A stretch of 64,000 nt of DNA from Odiellus spinosus (taxonomy: Eukaryota > Arthropoda > Arachnida > Opiliones > Phalangiidae): positions 5,069,426 through 5,133,425 of the forward strand of contig OY987240.1 of assembly GCA_963920705.1 (NCBI GenBank). Direction: 5' to 3'. Position numbers and translations under genes: made by a program. A model generated the notes under the pieces. It did no database searches and was not told where the DNA came from. It saw only the letters and a list, made by a program, of their open reading frames with translations. Below are positions 62,001 through 64,000 of this stretch, one piece after another (within the stretch, counting starts at the first letter, position 1; every line of letters begins with the position of its first letter).

Positions 62001-62565
62001 TCCGTCAGCCGCAGCAAAATCTTTAATCCCAATTAAAATTAATTTTTGATGTTAATAGCTGAGGCAGCCGCACTTGATTCAGTCAAATCTCTACATTTTT
62101 ACAAGTGCCCTTTAATCCCAATTAAAATTATTTTTTTCATAATTATTGAGGTTAATAGCTGCGGCAGCCGCACATGATTCAGTCAAATCTCTACATTTTT
62201 ACCAGTGCCCTTTAATCCCAATTAAAATAAATTTTTTCCTAATTTTTGATGTTAATAGCTGCGGCAGCCGCACTTGATTCAGTCAAATCTCTACATTTTT
62301 ACCAGTGCCCTTTAATCCCAATTAAAATTAATTTTTTCATCATTTTTAATGTTAATAGCTGCGTCAGCCGAACTTTATTCAGTCAAATCTCTACATTTTT
62401 ACCAGTGCCCTTTATTCCCAATTAAAATTAATTTTTTCATCATTTTTGATGATAATAGCTCCGTCAGCCGCAGCAAAATCTTTAATCCCAATTAAAATTA
62501 ATTTTTTCATAATTTTTGATGTTAATAGCTGCGGCAGCCGCACTTGATTCAGTCAAATCTCTACA
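59075..62565 (+). repeat. 2,175-bp unit, one full and one partial tandem copy
   Basis: Unit A is about 59075-61249 and unit B about 61250-62565, at a constant 2,175-bp offset. Both carry TTTAATCTCAATT, TTTAATCCAAATT, a T7 run before ATGTTAATAGCTGCGG, GATTCATTC with CTACATAATTACC, CCGCACATGATTC, CTGCGTCAGCC and GATGATAATAG. Few differences are seen, for example TTTTTACAAGTG (60225) versus TTTTTACCAGTG. The end is where TTTTTCCCAG at 60391 meets TTTTTACCAG at 62566. Confidence 0.91.
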
Positions 62566-64000
62566 TTTTTACCAGTGCCCTTTAATCCCAATTAAAATTA
62601 ATTTTTTCATCATTTTTGATGTTAATAGCTGCGGTAGCCGCACTTGATTCAGTCACATCTCTACATTTTTACCAGTGCCCTTTAATCCCTATTAAAATGA
62701 ATTTTTTCATCGTTTTTGATGTTAATAGCTGCGGCAGCCGAACTTTATTCAGTCAAATCTCTACATTTTTACCAGTGCCCTTTATTCCCAATTAAAATTA
62801 ATTTTTTCATCATTTTTGATGTTAATAGCTCCGTCAGCCGCAGCAAAATCTTTAATCCCAATTAAAATTAATTTTTGATGTTAATAGCTGAGGCAGCCGC
62901 ACTTGATTCAGTCAAATCTCTACATTTTTACAAGTGCCCTTTAATCCCATTTAAAATTAATTTTTTATAATTTTTGATGTTAATAGCTGCGGCAGCCGCA
63001 CTTGATTCAGTCAAATCTCTACATTTTTACCAGTGCCCTTTAATCCCAATTAAAATTAATTTTTTCATAATTATTGAGGTTAATAGCTCCGTCAGCCGCA
63101 GCAAAATCTTTAATCCCAATTAAAATTAATTTTTGATGTTAATAGCTGCGGCAGCCGCACTTGATTCAGTCAAATCTCTACATTTTTACCAGTGCCCTTT
63201 ATTCCCAATTAAAATTAATTTTTTCATCATTTTTAATGTTAATAGCTGCGGTAGCCGAACTTGATTCAGTCAAATCTCTACATTTTTACCAGTGCCCTTT
63301 ATTCCCAATTAAAATTAATTTTTTTCATCATTTTTGATGTTAATAGCTCCGTCAGCCGCAGCAAAATCTTTAATCCCAATTTAAATTAATTTTTGATGTT
63401 AATAGCTGAGGCAGCCGCACTTGATTCAGTCAAATCTCTACTTTTTTACAAGTGCCCTTTAATCCCAATTAAAATTATTTTTTTCATAATTATTGAGGTT
63501 AATAGCTGCGGCAGCCGCACTTAATTCAGTCAAATCTCTACATTTTTACCAGTGCCCTTTAATCCCAATTAAAATTAATTTTTTCATAATTTTTGTTGTT
63601 AATAGCTGCGGCAGCCGCACTTGATTCAGTTAAATCTCTACATTTTTACCAGTGCCCTTTAATCCCAATTAAAATTAATTTTTTCATCATTTTTAATGTT
63701 AATAGCTGCGGCAGCCGAACTTTATTCAGTCAAATCTCTACATTTTTACCAGTGCCTTTTATTCCCAATTAAAATTAATTTTTTCATCATTTTTGATGAT
63801 AATAGCTCCGTCAGCCGCAGCAAAATCTTTAATCCCATTTAAAATAAATTTTTTATAATTTTTGATGTTAATAGCTGCGGCAGTCGCAGTTGATTCAGTC
63901 AAATCTCTACATTTTTACCAGTGCCCTTTAATCCCAATTAAAATAAAAAATTCCTAATTTTTGATGTTAATAGCTGCGGCAGCCGCACTTGATTCAGTAA
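62566..64000 (+). repeat. Right end of the window, mixed L/S array
   Basis: It holds L, S and S' monomers with no short regular period. Variants here link it to both neighbours (CTGAGGCAGCC, CGGTAGCCGC) and to the left end: the A-rich AATAAAAAATTCC linker at about 63943 resembles those near 2081, 5381, 6707, 18840 and 21870. The last monomer starts at 63968 and is cut by the window edge. Confidence 0.85.

Larger units (their letters stand above)
1..64000 (+). repeat. Satellite DNA array spanning the whole window
   Basis: The sequence is a head-to-tail tandem array in one orientation, with the recurring start TAATAG spaced mostly 100, 70 or 59 bp. No interval longer than one monomer departs from the repeat. 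The consensus long monomer has A 28, T 39, G 12, C 21 per 100 bases on this strand, so it is AT-rich and strand-asymmetric. Both window ends are inside monomers, so the array is larger than 64 kb. Arrays of this size are known from eukaryotic centromeric, pericentromeric or subtelomeric heterochromatin; which of these applies cannot be read from the sequence. The strand given is simply the direction in which I describe the monomer. Confidence 0.98.

Noticed and set aside
1..64000. CRISPR array
   Set aside because: Repeats are contiguous with no unique spacers; units are 100, 70 or 59 bp and vary like satellite monomers, and no cas gene is present.
1..64000. CENP-B box or other known centromere protein motif
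   Set aside because: The closest sequences, GATTCGGTCAAATC and CTTCGTTTTTACC, lack the CGGG part of the 17-bp CENP-B box, and the TTCG occurs in only some monomers.
1..64000. Telomeric repeats or subtelomere boundary
   Set aside because: No TTAGGG, TTAGG or TTTAGGG runs are present, and the window has no transition to other sequence.
1..64000. Transposable element or its remains
   Set aside because: No terminal repeats, target-site duplications, integrase, transposase or reverse-transcriptase reading frames; all sequence fits the monomer family in a single orientation.
1..64000. rRNA, tRNA or small RNA genes
   Set aside because: The GC-rich hairpin is only 13 bp and no cloverleaf, A/B box pair or rRNA core sequence is seen.

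Overview
The whole 64 kb is one uninterrupted tandem-repeat (satellite DNA) array. I find no unique sequence, no credible protein-coding gene, no RNA gene, no mobile element and no CRISPR array. Every monomer lies in the same orientation. The window opens inside one monomer (first TAATAG at 31) and closes inside another (last TAATAG at 63968), so the array runs past both ends. Megabase-style arrays like this are typical of eukaryotic centromeric, pericentromeric or subtelomeric heterochromatin. I cannot name the organism: the sequence shows an AT-rich satellite (33 percent GC in the consensus monomer) and nothing taxonomically diagnostic.

The basic unit is a 100-bp long monomer (L; clean example 601-700). 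It has a GC-rich 13-bp inverted repeat (TGCGGCAGCCGCA) near its start, a mixed middle section, and an AT-rich end with a 12-bp palindrome (AAAATTAATTTT) and T-tracts. A second class is a 70-bp short monomer (S; 69-70 bp), which looks like L minus two internal deletions of about 9 and 21 bp and with an altered GC box. A third class (S', 59 bp) is S with a further 11-bp deletion between two AATTTTT direct repeats. Rarer products are a 53-bp mini-monomer (three copies), a 52-bp form (two copies) and a 47-bp truncated L (one copy). I estimate roughly 700 monomers in all.

The monomers are built into higher-order repeats (HORs) and layered segmental duplications. From left to right: 1-7.1 kb is irregular and most diverged, with imperfect duplications. 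7.1-9.05 kb holds a 258-bp trimer and then three copies of a 525-bp hexamer. 9.05-26.5 kb is a mosaic of tandem duplications with offsets 3,077, 998, 1,706, 259, 3,031, 1,757 and 500 bp. 26.5-46.3 kb is a very recent head-to-tail duplication of a 9,883-bp block, in which I located only five differences. 46.3-62.6 kb is a set of 159-, 368-, 1,075-, 2,175- and 4,003-bp tandem units plus a 2.9-kb block shared with 42-45 kb. 62.6-64 kb returns to a more irregular mix.

Nothing here works together as genes. The biology is the array itself: repeated in-register unequal exchange or an equivalent amplification process, with the right two thirds much more recently homogenised than the left end. Open reading frames of up to 115 codons occur on both strands but are by-products of the monomer sequence and of lengths that are 1 modulo 3. 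Higher-order boundaries below come from reading by eye and are usually good to about 20 bp, because exchanges happened inside identical sequence.
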